Positions 22,228-34,500 of a stretch of DNA of 64,000 nt are shown here, in pieces. Below the pieces are notes generated by a model, which worked only from the letters and a program-made list of their open reading frames with translations, made no database searches and was not told the origin of the DNA. Both the position numbers and the translations under genes were made by a program. The stretch is from Pezicula radicicola (lineage: Eukaryota; Ascomycota; Leotiomycetes; Helotiales; Dermateaceae). The stretch is from positions 397,088 through 461,087 of the forward strand of contig PDUO01000042.1 in the NCBI GenBank assembly GCA_003008705.1, in the 5' to 3' direction. How positions within the stretch are numbered: position 1 is the first letter of the stretch; each line of letters begins with the position of its first letter.

Positions 22228-24009
22228 ATGAGCGAATTAATTCTTTATTGGAAGCCTGGAAAGGTAGCGTTGGCTCTTTTGAGTTTAATAATCCTATATT
22301 TCTGGATTAGAAAATACCAAGTTTCTCGAGAGATATCTCGTTTGGGTGCAAGAGCACCTGAAATGCGCTCTAATCTTCCCTTTGGTAAGCAAATTTGATA
22401 ACATTTCATACTTGCCAGTATACAGACAAGAACTGACTTAGACAACTAGCAATCGATTTCATATACAAATACATGAAAGCTAGTTCTGAACGCCGAGACA
22501 TCGAATTCTGGGATACAGCAATGAAAAATGCTCGAGGAGCATCCAATTTTAGTGCACCATGCACAACTGCAGAGCTCAACTCTAGTATATCTTCCCGCGA
22601 TATCTTTACCACTGACCCGGAAAATATCAAAGCAATTTTGAGTAGTCAGTTTGCTTCTTACGGCAAAGGGGAGAGATTCCATGAGGAATGGAAAGAGTTT
22701 ATTGGTGATAGTGTCTTTGGTACTGATGGTGCCTTGTGGGTACATGCTCGACAGCTCCTGCGACCAATGTTCTCAAAAGAACGTATGGTAGATACTGAGG
22801 TTTTTGAGAAGCATATCCAGAAACTGATGCCGCTTCTGGGAGGAAGTGAATCTGCACATGGCAAAGGCGTAGTGGACATATTTCCACTTTTACTTCGGTA
22901 TACGTTGGATGTTGCTACAGATTATCTCCTCGGTGAGGGTACCAATAGCCTTCAGAATCCAGAGACAAGAGTTGCAGAAGCTTTTAGATACGTTCTTGCG
23001 AGACAATCGGAATATTTTAGAATGGAGTAAGTTTGAATCTCCCACAGTCCCATTTCCTTCTCAAATGCTTGCATCTAAAACTCCTCCCGGAAGCTCGTTT
23101 TCTAAACTCAATCATTTCACTAGTGAATTCAGCTTCCTCCTTTCACGCAAGAAGTTCCGCCAAGAACTCAGAGTCATGGAAGACTTCATACAACCGTATA
23201 TCCAAAAAGCACTTTCCTTATCTGCAACAGATTTAGACGCAAAGCTCTCCAAGAAAGACACTTTCCTCGACTCCATGGCACGAGCTACTCGTGACCCAAA
23301 ATTCATCCGCGATCAACTTATAACCATCCTCCTAGCAGGTCGAGACACAACCGCAGCAACTCTAGCATTCTGTATATTCGAACTATCCAGAAACCCAGAA
23401 GTTTTAGTCGAATTGCGTTCGGAGATTGAAAAACGTTTAGGTCTGGGGGCTACAGGTCAGAAACCTACTTACACCGATCTCAAGGAGATGAAGTATCTAA
23501 ATGCAGTCCTAAATGAAACGATGCGTGTATACCCAGTTGTTCCATTAAATCTTCGCTATTCATCAAAAGACACCACCTTACCCCGTGGTGGTGGTCCAGA
23601 CGGTCTATCACCAATCGGAGTCCGCGCAAACACACGAGTCTTATACTCAACAATGCTCCTCCAGAAACGAGCAGACCTATACAACCCCCCTGGATCTCAA
23701 AACTACTTAGACCCTGAAAAATGGATTCCTGAACGGTGGATATCTGAATGGCAGCCTAAGACTTGGGAGTTTATACCGTTTCATCATGGGAAGAGGGCTT
23801 GTATTGGACAACAATTTGCGATTATTGAGATGGCATATACAATTACTAGGATTGTACAGGTTTATGAGCAGATTGTGGCTTTTCCGATTTCTGGGAGGGA
23901 CAGAGTTGAGGAACCGGTTTGTAGAGTTGAGGTTACCATGAGTCCTGATCATGAACTTAACTGTATGTTTCTAAAGAAGGTCGAAGAAAGAAAAGCGGAA
24001 ACCGTTTAA
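22228..24009 (+). CDS. Cytochrome P450 (CYP52/fatty-acid-hydroxylase-like)
   Basis: A 549-residue ER-anchored monooxygenase in three exons: 22228-22384, 22450-23026 and 23094-24009. The open frame starts at a GTG upstream, so the first ATG (MSELILYWKPG) is the likely start. Residues ~11-30 form the membrane anchor. Diagnostic parts are all intact: I-helix LLAGRDTTAA, K-helix ExxR in LNETMRVYP, the PERW region, and the heme loop FIPFHHGKRACIGQQFA with the axial Cys. The general sequence, with DFIYKYMKAS near the start and RDTTAATLAFCIFELSRNP in the I-helix, resembles alkane/fatty-acid omega-hydroxylases. Being divergent from the oxoamine synthase, it could hydroxylate the aminoketone lipid product or its acyl precursor (inference). 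Confidence 0.93.
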
Positions 24010-24044
24010 TAACTTTCTTGGATATCTCCTAAAATAAACACAAA

Positions 24045-25790
24045 TCAGAGTTCAACACCCAAACTCTTCAAAGCACCATTCTTCTCACTTCCCCCCAACC
24101 CATCATCCACCCGCGTAACCTCAGCAACTTCCCGCACATTAGAATCCTCCCTCAAATACCACCTCTCCTGCCTCTTAGAAAAGAACTCCACAACCGGAAT
24201 CCAGAGCGTCATCAAAATAGCCACCACCAAACCAGCTCTATACCCCATCTTAAACCTCGGAGCATCAACCGTCTTAACAAAGACCTGATTCCACCAGGTT
24301 CCCTGCGCAGCACCAATACTATTCAAACTAGCTATAACAATAGCTCTCTCTTCAGCATCACGACTACAAACTTCATGTGCCCAACTAACTACGATTGGAA
24401 TCATGGATTGAATACAACCTGCTATCCAGAATGCGAAATACTTTGCTCCTAAGGGGACGTTCCAGACTACTAGGATTACTTCGGCTATTATGTTAAGGAG
24501 GCCGATTAGAAGGAGTGAGGGCATTCGAGTTCCGGTCCAGTCGTTGTAGATTCCCGAGCCTAGCATGTAGACTATTGATATTGCAGAGTAGACGGTTGGA
24601 AGATTGTTGATTTGGGGGACTGAGTAGGTTTTTTCGGCTTTGAGCCAGAGGGCCATTGTGCTTGTTGTTGCTAGGAGATATTAGTATATTGATATGCTTA
24701 GTTGATGGATATGGTGATATTTCTTACGTGCTTGGTAGGTAAAGTAGTAGAGGGAAAACATGATATTCTACCACAATGCTAGTTAGTATGTCTTTGTGAA
24801 ATCATTTTTGAAGAGGAATAGAGACTAACCAAGACCCAGAATCTCCAGTTGCCAAAGACTCGTTTGAAAATGGTCAGATTCAGCTTCCCCAACGGCTCTC
24901 GATGCTCAGCTGCTAGTCGTTCTACTGCAAGCTGCTTCTCTTCTACAGTCATCCACCAGCTCTTAGCTTTAGCAGTTATTGGATTTGGGATAAACACTAA
25001 TCCATATCCAAGCAGAGGTAGAGAGATGACAAAATCTTGAAAAGTTTGTTAGTATCTCAGGTTTGAAACTGCTAACTGAGGACTGACCGATGATAAATAA
25101 CCATCTCCAACCCGGTAGACCTAGTCGACCATCCAGAGATGTATAGACCCCTGCTTGTATATATCCTGAGAACATGGTCGCTGAAATTCCAGCTGCAGTG
25201 AAAATGCCGGAGCGCTTATTGACCTCATGATTTCTATACCAAGAACCTATCATAAAATGTAAACCTATCAATAATATCAGATAAATTCAAAAAATACCTA
25301 AAGTCAAAGCACAATTTTACTTACCAGGCCAACAAGTCGCTTCCACCAAACCGATGAAAAATCTAAGTGCATAGATATCCTGCGCATTGCGAACCTTATA
25401 CAAAAACAAAACCAACAAACTCCATACAAATTCAGCACCAGGAAGGTAATAACGAGGACTTATTTTCGTGAGTAGGATATTACTAGGAATCTGACCAAGT
25501 ATGTAGCCAATATTATAATAAGTCGTAAACCAATTTAGTTCATCGCTATTCAACTTGAGATCCTCTTTCATACCAGAGACATAAGCATTTGACACATTGT
25601 TGCGATCGAGATCTTTGCAGAAGAAAGATAAACAGCAGTAAGTGAGAAGACAGAGATCGATTTTTCGGACGAGTGCAACTTCAGCTTTTGGAGTTCCTGG
25701 TCGTGTCCACCAGAAGAATGGACGTTTTTGGGGCTCTTTTCCAACTAGCTGTCTTCCTAATTCTTCGCTTGAGGTCTCGCTGTTCGTCAT
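24045..25790 (-). CDS. MFS permease, allantoate/pantothenate (ACS) family
   Basis: Plasma-membrane anion:cation symporter of about 490 residues in five exons. The first runs 25790-25325, and the last contains MALWLKAEKTYSVPQINNLPT and ends at 24045. The family signature is clear: CFFCKDLDRNNVSNAYVSG-type loop after helix 1, TTYYNIGYILGQIPSNILL, RFFIGLVEATCWPG joined to LHFMIGSWYR, then NKRSGIFTAAGISATMFSGY. These fit Dal5/Liz1/Tna1-type transporters of allantoate, pantothenate, nicotinate, dipeptides or related organic anions. It is convergent with the P450, with only 35 bp between stops, and divergent from the FAD oxidase at 26370. This suggests it imports that enzyme's substrate. Confidence 0.85.
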
Positions 25791-26369
25791 TTTGAAGGGT
25801 TTGAAATGGACAAATGAAGATAGGCTTGATGGTTTTGTAGATCAAGAGAATGATAGACTTATATGACTAAATGCCCTGTAATCTCCTGCAACTAAGTAGG
25901 GGATGTTGCAGATGCCAAGGAAGAACCAACAGAAAGCGCACTGGTACTGAGTATTAAAAGATAAGAATGCTCCAATTCGATATCATGTAGTGGGGTTCAT
26001 CCAAAACTGGAATAAGCAGTAGACGGCAAATATCGACAACTTGTCGCCCTCGTCCGACTGCACTGACTGAGCGGTGGACTATTCCCGAACTATGTCTATA
26101 ATTTCGCTTTCGTCCGACACCAAAGATGGGGGGAAGTCTGCCAATCACGTCAATGTGAAGCGAGCGAAGCAAAGCAAGATCTCCCACTATTGAATAAACT
26201 CGAGGAACACCTCTCGTGATCAAAGAAAGTCTTATGATGAGCATATACGCAGAAACTGCAGGTGCAAAACCTGATAAGAAACAATTGACATCAACAAAAG
26301 AAGTCTATAGCAAGTGCAACGCGGTGTAACACATAGCATCTGTTACCACCCAACTTGCGAATTGCCATC
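25791..26369. promoter_or_regulatory. Divergent promoter region, permease / FAD oxidase
   Basis: 579 bp shared by the two starts. The 9-mer TCGTCCGAC occurs twice in the same orientation (about 26049 and 26109). The core GTCCGAC also occurs elsewhere in the window, including coding DNA, so the repeat is only a weak candidate operator. Confidence 0.45.
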
Positions 26370-27978
26370 ATGACCTCAAATGAGCTATCCAGAGAGTCTC
26401 CAATAATTATTGTTGGAGCTGGAGTCTTCGGCCTATCCACGTAGGTCGAAAGTGGTCGGTTGTTCATGACTCATTGCTGACACTGATACCTAGAGCACTT
26501 CATCTTGCAAGGGCGGGTTATTCAGACGTCACTGTCTTTGATTACCAACCATATCACCAAAATGCGTATAGCACCACAGATGGTGCAGATGCAGCGTCAG
26601 CAGATTTCAATAAAGTGATGCGTATGAGCTATGGCCATGACATAATGTATCAACGCTTGGCTTTCGAAGCAGCCGGTATTTGGGAGCAGTGGAACGAAGA
26701 CCTAAGCAACACCCCGGCTTCTGGGCTTCCAAATGGCCTTACTCAAAATGACAAACTTTTTGAAAGATGCGGTTATCTGAGATTAAGCCACGACGGGAAA
26801 CTGAGTGACCACGAGAAATTGACCTTGGCAAATCTGACGAAAGAGGGTTTGAGGGACACTCAGTATATTATTGGAAACAAAGATGACGAGAAACGTGCAC
26901 GAAACAGTGCTCAGAGACATGATCGTAAGTTCGATGCTCTCAAACGAGGTGAACGAGGCCAGTTTCTGGCAGGTGTCTTTGACTCGATTTCTGGATTCAC
27001 TAGAGCCAGTAAAGCCATGATATGGACTATGCATCTGGCGCAAAAAGCTGGCGTCAAGTTTGTGCTTGGTGAAAAAGGTCGACTTGCGTCTTTGCTAAAT
27101 TCCGAGGATGATTCGAAGATAATCGGAATCAAAACGGTGGACGGAATTTCCCATACTGCTGATCTTGTTATCGTAGCAGGTGAGTTGTATTTAGCGGTCA
27201 CTAGACGAACATCGCTGACTGATCTCTCTCAGCTGGTGGCTGGACTCCCTCTATCCTTCCAGCGGTGCGTGGTCTTCTCGAAACAACTGCTGGCAGCGTA
27301 GTTTATGTCCAATTGCCCAAGTCAAGACAAGATCTGTGGGAGCGCTTCGCTCCAGAGCATTTCCCTGTTTACTCATTCGGTGGATTTGGAAACGGCCTAG
27401 GACTGGGTGGCTTCCCAAGAACGGAAACTGGAATCCTCAAAATAGGATTCAGAGGCGTAAAGTACACAAATTATGCAACATTGCAAGGTCAAGATGGAAA
27501 GACCACTGAACGCGTAAGCGTTCCCAAGACCAAGTATACGTCAGAGACAGAGACACGCATCGCAAAGCGGGCTTTAGACACCGTAAAAGCATTCATAAGT
27601 TCAAATTTGCCAGAGTTGAAAGAATTTGGCATTTCGGGGGTACGAAATTGTTGGTACACAGATTCCATAGACAATAGCTTCGTCATATCGAGGGTGCCTT
27701 CACAGCAAGGTCTCATGGTGTGTTCGGGAGGAAGCGGGCATGGATTCAAGTTCCTGCCAATTTTAGGTCGCGAAGTGGTGCGAATTATTGAAAGTCGAAG
27801 CCCAGATGACTTGAATGAGTATGGGAAGAGATGGCAATGGCGCGATTTGAAACCAGGACAGAAGCGAAATGGACTTGAGGAAGGAGAACACGGCCCACGA
27901 GTTTGGAGCAAGAATGAGATGGCGACAGAGAAGGATTACCAATTCGATGATAATGAAGTCCTGAGTTCGAAACTCTGA
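26370..27978 (+). CDS. FAD amine oxidase (fructosyl-amino acid / saccharopine oxidase type)
   Basis: A 500-residue DAO-fold flavoenzyme that oxidises a secondary amine (C-N bond) and releases hydrogen peroxide. Exons are 26370-26440, 26494-27179 and 27233-27978, all in frame. The N-terminal dinucleotide site is PIIIVGAGVFGLSTALHLARAGY, split by intron 1 inside the Rossmann motif. Substrate-domain features include KVMRMSYGHD. The C-terminal flavin region is VRNCWYTDSIDNSFVISR, where the Cys aligns with the residue that covalently binds FAD in monomeric sarcosine, fructosyl-amine and pipecolate oxidases, followed by GGSGHGFKFLPILG. There is no strong peroxisomal SKL: the C terminus is SSKL, which does read as a PTS1-type tripeptide SKL, so peroxisomal import is likely. 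This fits an H2O2-producing oxidase. Confidence 0.9.
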
Positions 27979-28172
27979 AAACCTAGCAAATATTAAATAT
28001 TATTGCCATGAATACAAACATCAGGACCGTACACCTCAAGGTTGTGGTGACGTAACAAGAAAAAGAAGCCTTCGAAGACTGTTATAGTAGCAGATTTCCT
28101 TGACTCCAAACTCCCAACGTATAGTACTTAAAATGGCATTTGAACATTTCTTCTGGACATAAGTAGAGTCAT

Positions 28173-30940
28173 TTATTCCTGACCACCAAAATAATCAGTA
28201 AACGGATAGCTCGGCCATTGCGCAGTAGAGCTGAGTGTTTCGCCAAGGTCCATATCATCAAATAGAAATACGTTGTCAAGGTGCAGTTCGTCAAGTGGTA
28301 CAAATAGTTCGCGATGCATAGCACGAGGAGTCTCCATTACCATGGAAACAGGCAGTTTGCTGCTGGGACTAGAAGTGAACTGTCCCGTCGGACTGCTGAA
28401 GTCAGTGTGCTGGAGAATCTGACGTGTTCTGTTGCTAAGTGGCCTATCATTCGTTGTGAAATGTTTCAACGTTGCTGCAGAGAGTCTATCAAAAGAATCT
28501 CTACACCCAGAAGCACCAGGGAAGCGCTCAGCAAGTGCCTATTCCTTGAATTAGTCCAATCAAATGAGGAATAAAGACTTAACAATGGTAAAATTCGACC
28601 ACTGGACTTGAATACGAGTATAAATCGAGATAGTATCATATCGGAATAAGATAAACAATCCGCAGAATCAGATTATCTCCCGAGACTTCTCCAGTACAGG
28701 CAAATTGTAGCTTTGATGTAAACGGTTGACTTACAGACAGAACACTACTACAGGCTTGCATTGTTTCCATCAGATCCTCGAACCTAGTTTGCTCTCTGAC
28801 TTCTGATGAATGCCAAAGGCAGTATGTGGTGGTGAGACCTGCAAGAAACAACCTATGAACCTACGGTGAGAAACTTGGAGTTAGTTTGGTCATTCTAGAC
28901 ATCTCGGGAGTAAAAAAGAAATAGTAGGAGGATCAGAAGGGATAATTTTGTTCCACAAAATCAAGTACTTACCCATATCCAAGGTACATCAATCTTTTTC
29001 TCCCGGTATAGTTCTCGAATGCTCAAAATTTGCTTTCGTGCAGCAAAAGAGCAGATGATAAGCGAATCCGCTGGTGGATGTGGGATAGCAGGGCTGGGCC
29101 GATGCAAGAGTAGTAATGCGTTGCTATGTAGTGAATTCCACCAAGCATCACTATGGCCGGGGTATATGTGATCTCGATCACATGGTATTTCCGCAACCCA
29201 ATCCTCAAGACGCCCACTGATAACAGGGTACCAAGCTTTCCAATTTGGTCGGGGGAATGCTAGCGATGAGGGCTTGCATTGATGATACAAGACGTGCTTT
29301 ATCTCGGACTCTAGTTGGAATATTAGCGTTAGATGATTCGACACCTGTTCTTGCAGAGCGCTGAAACGTCTCTCTGAATTGGAATGTCCAGGTTGAGAGT
29401 TCGGCATAACACTAGGCATTCCAACATTTATACTTTGATCGACAATGCCAAATGGTCTGCCCAATGTGATACTCAGTAAACGCTCGATCTTGTAAGTTGT
29501 CCAAAATAGCCGACGTCGCGTATCAAGCACAACTGGATCTGTCGTACAGAAAGAAGCACTTTCCCAGTGCAAACCCAAGTCGATGCAAAGCCTTAAAGCC
29601 ACACCCGAGATCTGCCAAAGACTTCCTTTTGCAGGGCACATCATGATGTACTGTGCAAGTAGCAAAACAGAGCTAAGAGTTTCCAGGTTGCTTTTTCGGT
29701 ACGCGAGAACATCGTCAATATACTTCAACGCGGAATTAAAGCAACCTTCGCTCTGCTGTAAACTTGAGCTGTGGTGTTTAAGGCCGACGATAAGACCTAT
29801 TGAGATCACCATGTAAACTAGGAATAACTCCCTATTCATTCGTTCCTGGTCAAAATCAGGATTATTGGCTGATACTTGATTCTCATAAACATATCTAAAG
29901 CTTGACTCCGTATCTGCACGGCTCAGGAATGTGAAGAATGGTGTGCGATACTTAAAGTAGATATCGAGTAGATGGCTGGCGACGTGCGATGGAGGAAGTG
30001 AAGAGGGTACTGTAGCGAGTGCTGTGGGTAGTTGCAAGAACGTTTCTGGTTGACTAGGAGAGCGTGGCATCTTTATTGAAGCCATTACAAGTTTCGCCAA
30101 AGTGACTCCGCTGCTTGTTCCCATAAAACGTGGCTCATTTGTACTTCCCAGTGCAACTCTTGCCTATATTCGTTGTCAGATGGAATAAAGTATTATTGGG
30201 TAGATAGGTGTACCATGGAAATGACAAGCTCGGTATCATCTTCCCTTCGATCTCCTGTAGCATCTGTTCTTGCTTCTTCGCGGTTGCTTTCGCCCGCTGA
30301 GGACTGAGGCGAGTCCCTTTGTGCTCGAAGCTCCTCGAGCTCTTTCTTCAGCTGGGACAATTCGCTTTCAAGCCCTTGCACATAGTCGCGTGGAACTTCA
30401 GCCCCTTTGCTGCTATCATATATCAAGCATCGACTATTTGTACGAACGCAACTACCACACTTTGGGTACTGCAAGTCACACTACCAGCAAGTACTCTACC
30501 GTCAGTACACCAGATGGAAGCACTCTAAATTCTCAAAAAAGAAAAGAAAACAAAGCAAAACAAATAAAACAATCCCGTCTCTCCCACCCAAGAACAAACA
30601 GAGCAGGGAATAATGGATAATCAAGAGTATGCTACGATTATAAGCCACTAGTCCTACATTGGGCTTGTAGCCTTAACCACTTGGAACAGATTGCTAGCTC
30701 GGTAAAATTCATAGAAAATCTTCGTTTGCCGGCAAGCGAAGAGGAATTAAATTATCTGTATTCAGACTTTCGCACCTTTTGTTTTCGACCACGGCATCTC
30801 TGACATGCATTCACACTGCGCTCGAGACGCGAAGTCTGTGACCTGCGCCTCGCACTTTGTAAACGTGGTTCTGGCTGTGACTGTGACTGGGGCAGTAGTT
30901 GCACTTCATCCGCCATATTGCGGTCGAGGATGATTGACAT
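28173..30940 (-). CDS. Zn2Cys6 transcription factor with fungal-specific middle domain
   Basis: Predicted 710-residue nuclear regulator in six exons: 30940-30776, 30480-30214, 30163-28973, 28860-28735, 28601-28584 and 28538-28173. The zinc cluster is split by the first intron: ACQRCRGRKQK joins CDLQYPKCGSCVRTNSRC (C-x2-C-x6-C-x6-C-x2-C-x6-C). A coiled-coil dimerisation segment follows (VQGLESELSQLKKELEELRAQ), then the Fungal_trans region with FFTFLSRADTESSFRYVYEN and the conserved SLWQISGVALRLCIDLGLHW / RRRLFWTTYKIERLLSITLGRPF block. An 18-nt exon (WSNFTI) is needed to join LS to ALAERFPGA in frame. Upstream of 30940 the frame begins at GTG, so that ATG is the first usable start. It is divergent from the oxoprolinase and probably regulates the adjacent catabolic genes. 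Confidence 0.9.
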
Positions 30941-31583
30941 GACGTGCGATTCGGACTCCTCCACACAAAGTCAAATTTGATGACTTGAAGAATGTGTCAA
31001 GGACAAATACGAAGTGGGCTAGTCGTCGCATTTGAGCGTCCATGGTGGTCGACATAGCATGCCACCTTTGACCACACACTAGACCAATCCAAATGGAAGA
31101 TAACATCCTCATGTCAACCAGACCATCACGCAAGACTACCCCATGATTGATTGATGCATGAAGAGTGGGAGGTGGAGGTGATACGAGCGAGGAGTAGTGG
31201 AGAGAACACACCCATTTGTTTATGTGGTGACGGATTAGTAAGCGTCGCTTGAACGAAAGCAACGACTTCAATGCATTCAGAACACGCCTCACCTTGATCT
31301 CATTATGGGGAATATAGCAGCCCACTCATTCTAGTTCGCATTCGACCGAATGTGATCTGTCGGACTTTTGCTACGTGCTTCTTTGTATGGAGCTTGCAAT
31401 TATGCTGAGAATTGCGGCTTGTGTCGGGAGTCATGGGATCATCAGAAGAGCCTCACACTCTTAAGAGACCAACACACTGGAAAGGCCTTTATTTCTTATA
31501 TCCTTCTATATTCCTGATCTCACCTTCCAGTCCTGCTTCGAGATATTTTATTACACTCCTGTCAGGTCGAGTAGTGCTCCACC
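30941..31583. promoter_or_regulatory. Divergent promoter region, regulator / oxoprolinase
   Basis: 643 bp between opposite starts. Contains one GTCGGAC (complement of GTCCGAC) near 31350 and TTCGCATTCGACCGAA. No gene supported; a 139-codon minus-strand frame here has no recognisable product. Confidence 0.45.
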
Positions 31584-34500
31584 ATGCCTCACAGTCTCCA
31601 GCCTCCAAAGATTGACATATTTATTGACGTAAGTAGCCTGTCTTTACACTTCTCCCTGAGATATTCTATATCTAATAATATAAATTCTTAAACAGCGTGG
31701 AGGAACTTTTACAGGTTCGTCGATTTCCCTCCCCCCTTTCTCATCACTGGTTATGTGATTGCTCATACAGAAGAAGGACTAATCGCAAGTTTGTATTACA
31801 GATTGTATCGGCATACCAAGCGATGCTTCAGAGAATATAGTCATTAAGCTCCTATCAGTGGATCCATCAAACTACAAAGATGCACCTACAGAAGGCATTA
31901 GACGTATTCTGGAGATCTTTACGGGCGAAGAAATTCCCAGGCACGAAAAGCTAGATACTTCACGCGTTGGTGTGATTCGCATGGGAACGTAAGCTGCTCT
32001 CTTGTTCCAAAACCAAAACTAGCTGACCTGATGAATTAGCACTGTTGCTACAAATGCACTTCTGGAGAGGAAAGGAGAGGTCTCAGCACTTCTCATTACG
32101 GAAGGATTCAAAGACCTTCTCGAAATTGGGTATCAAGCAAGGCCAAAGTTATTTGATCTTGCTATCAACAAGCCTGATGTTCTCTATTCTGAAATCGTGG
32201 AGATTGAAGAGCGAGTTACAATTGAAGACTCTGCTAAAGACCCCCTTCCATACGAGATTGATGTCTCTGCGGATCCCTCTCTACGAGTGGGAAGTAGCAA
32301 AGACGTCGTAAGAATTCTTACCCCGCTTAACATAGAGAAGACCAAGGAGTCTTTAGCGAAGCTCTATTCAAGAGGTTTTCGCACGCTATCGGTCTGTCTT
32401 GCTCACAGCTACACATTCCCTGATCATGAACGTGCGGTGGAAGCTATGGCTCTTGAGGCGGGCTTCACGCATGTATCTCTATCATCTTCGTTGATGCCTA
32501 TGATAAAGTTGGTATCGAGAGGCATGAGCGCAACAGCAGATGCATATCTTACACCCGAGATCAAACGTTATATCCAAGGATTTCGAGCTGGTTTCAAGGA
32601 TGAGCTAGAGAATACCCAGTGTGAATTTATGCAGAGTGATGGAGGATTGGTAAATATGAACATGTGTGTATAAATTCGGTTTACTCGGGCGAAAAACTAA
32701 CGAAGACAGGTTCTCTGGTTTGAAAGCAATTCTTTCTGGACCTGCTGGAGGTGTTGTTGGATATGCTCAGACCAGCTATGACGAGGAAGATAAAGTACCA
32801 GTCATCGGATTTGACATGGTAAGAACCGCGTCAAACAGTCGTATCATAGCTGACTTGTGACTAGGGCGGAACTTCCACTGATGTCTCAAGGTATGGTGGC
32901 AAATTTGAACACGTTTTTGAGACGACAACTGCAGGAGTCACCATTCAGTCTCCGCAGCTCGATATCAACACCGTGGCTGCTGGAGGTGGGAGTATTCTTT
33001 TCTGGAGGAATGGTCTATTCGTTGTTGGCCCAGAGAGTGCTGGCGCTCATCCTGGCCCGGCATGCTATAGGAAGGGTGGTCCATTGACTGTCACAGATGC
33101 AAATCTCTTTTTAGGCCGTCTGCTTCCTGAACACTTTCCATCAATCTTTGGACCCGATGAAAACTTACCCCTTGATTATGAGGTTACCAAGACAAAATTC
33201 ACTGCTTTGACTCAGGAAATCAATGACGAGACTCAGGGATGTTTGACAGCCGAGGATGTAGCACTAGGATTTTTGAATATTGCGAATGAGGTATGCGAGA
33301 ATTTTAGACGCGAAGGAAACATGCTAACCGTAGCTTAATTTCAGGCTATGTGTCGCCCGATTAGATCCTTGACGGAGGGGCGAGGATACGACACCTCCGC
33401 CCACAGGCTTGCGACTTTTGGAGGAGCTGGTGGGCGTAAGTGCTGATGCGTGAAAGGAACTTCAGCTGTAAATGCTAACAAATTGTTAGAACACGCTTGC
33501 TCCATTGCTGCAAAGCTAGGCATCGATACAGTTATCATACATAAGTATAGCAGCATCCTGTCTGCTTACGGCATGGCTCTTGCCAATGTTGTCGAAGAAG
33601 CTCAGGAACCTAGTTCTCTAGTTCTCAATGAGCCCTCCTCGGACGAGATCTATTCCAGGTTCATTAACTTGCAATCAAAAGTATCCGAGTCTCTTTCGAA
33701 GCAGGGATTCTCAACTTCCGAGATTGAAATGCAACTGCTTTTGAACCTTCGGTACTCAGGAACGGATACACAAATAATGGTCCAGAAACCAACAGATGGT
33801 AACTTCAGATATGCCTTCGAAGAGAGCCACAAACGAGAGTTCACATTTACACATCCAAATCGAGATATCATCATCGATGATATCAGGGTCCGAGGAATTG
33901 GAGTCGGTAAAGCTCGGAACCAACCGTCGTTAAACCTTGTGCAAGAACTGAAGGATCTGGTTAAGAAACCCGTTAAAGATCTTGGAAAGATCACACAGAC
34001 CTATTTCAAAGTTGGAGGCCGTCAGGACACCCGAGTGCTCAATCTTCCAGAACTACAACCAGGAAACTCTGTGGCTGGCCCTGCTATCATTATTGATAAA
34101 ACGCAGACCATTGTCATTGTACCTGGTGCCACCGCATTGATTCTGAAGGACCACGTTATTTTGTATCTTTCACGAGAACGCCAACCTGTCAGTTTAGATG
34201 ATATGCTCTTGAGTAATCCAGACCCGATCAAACTATCTACCTTCGGACATCGTAAGTTTATTCCCGCAATTTTGCTGTGGAAAGTCTAGCTAAGAAACTC
34301 TAGGCTTCATGTCCATTGCGGAACAAATGGGACGTACTCTCCAGAAGACTGCTGTGAGCATAAACATTAAAGAAAGGTATGCAGTTCAAACCCTTATCGT
34401 GTTTTAGGAGCCTTTTAAGGAACGACCTTTTCAAACCACCATTACTTGTGGTATTGGCACTATTAATAAGCTGTTCTATCAAGATAAGCAACTTGAGTTG

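Noticed and set aside
30906..31325. 139-codon minus-strand frame in the regulator/oxoprolinase promoter
   Set aside because: No motif; overlaps the regulator's first exon in another frame and the shared promoter.
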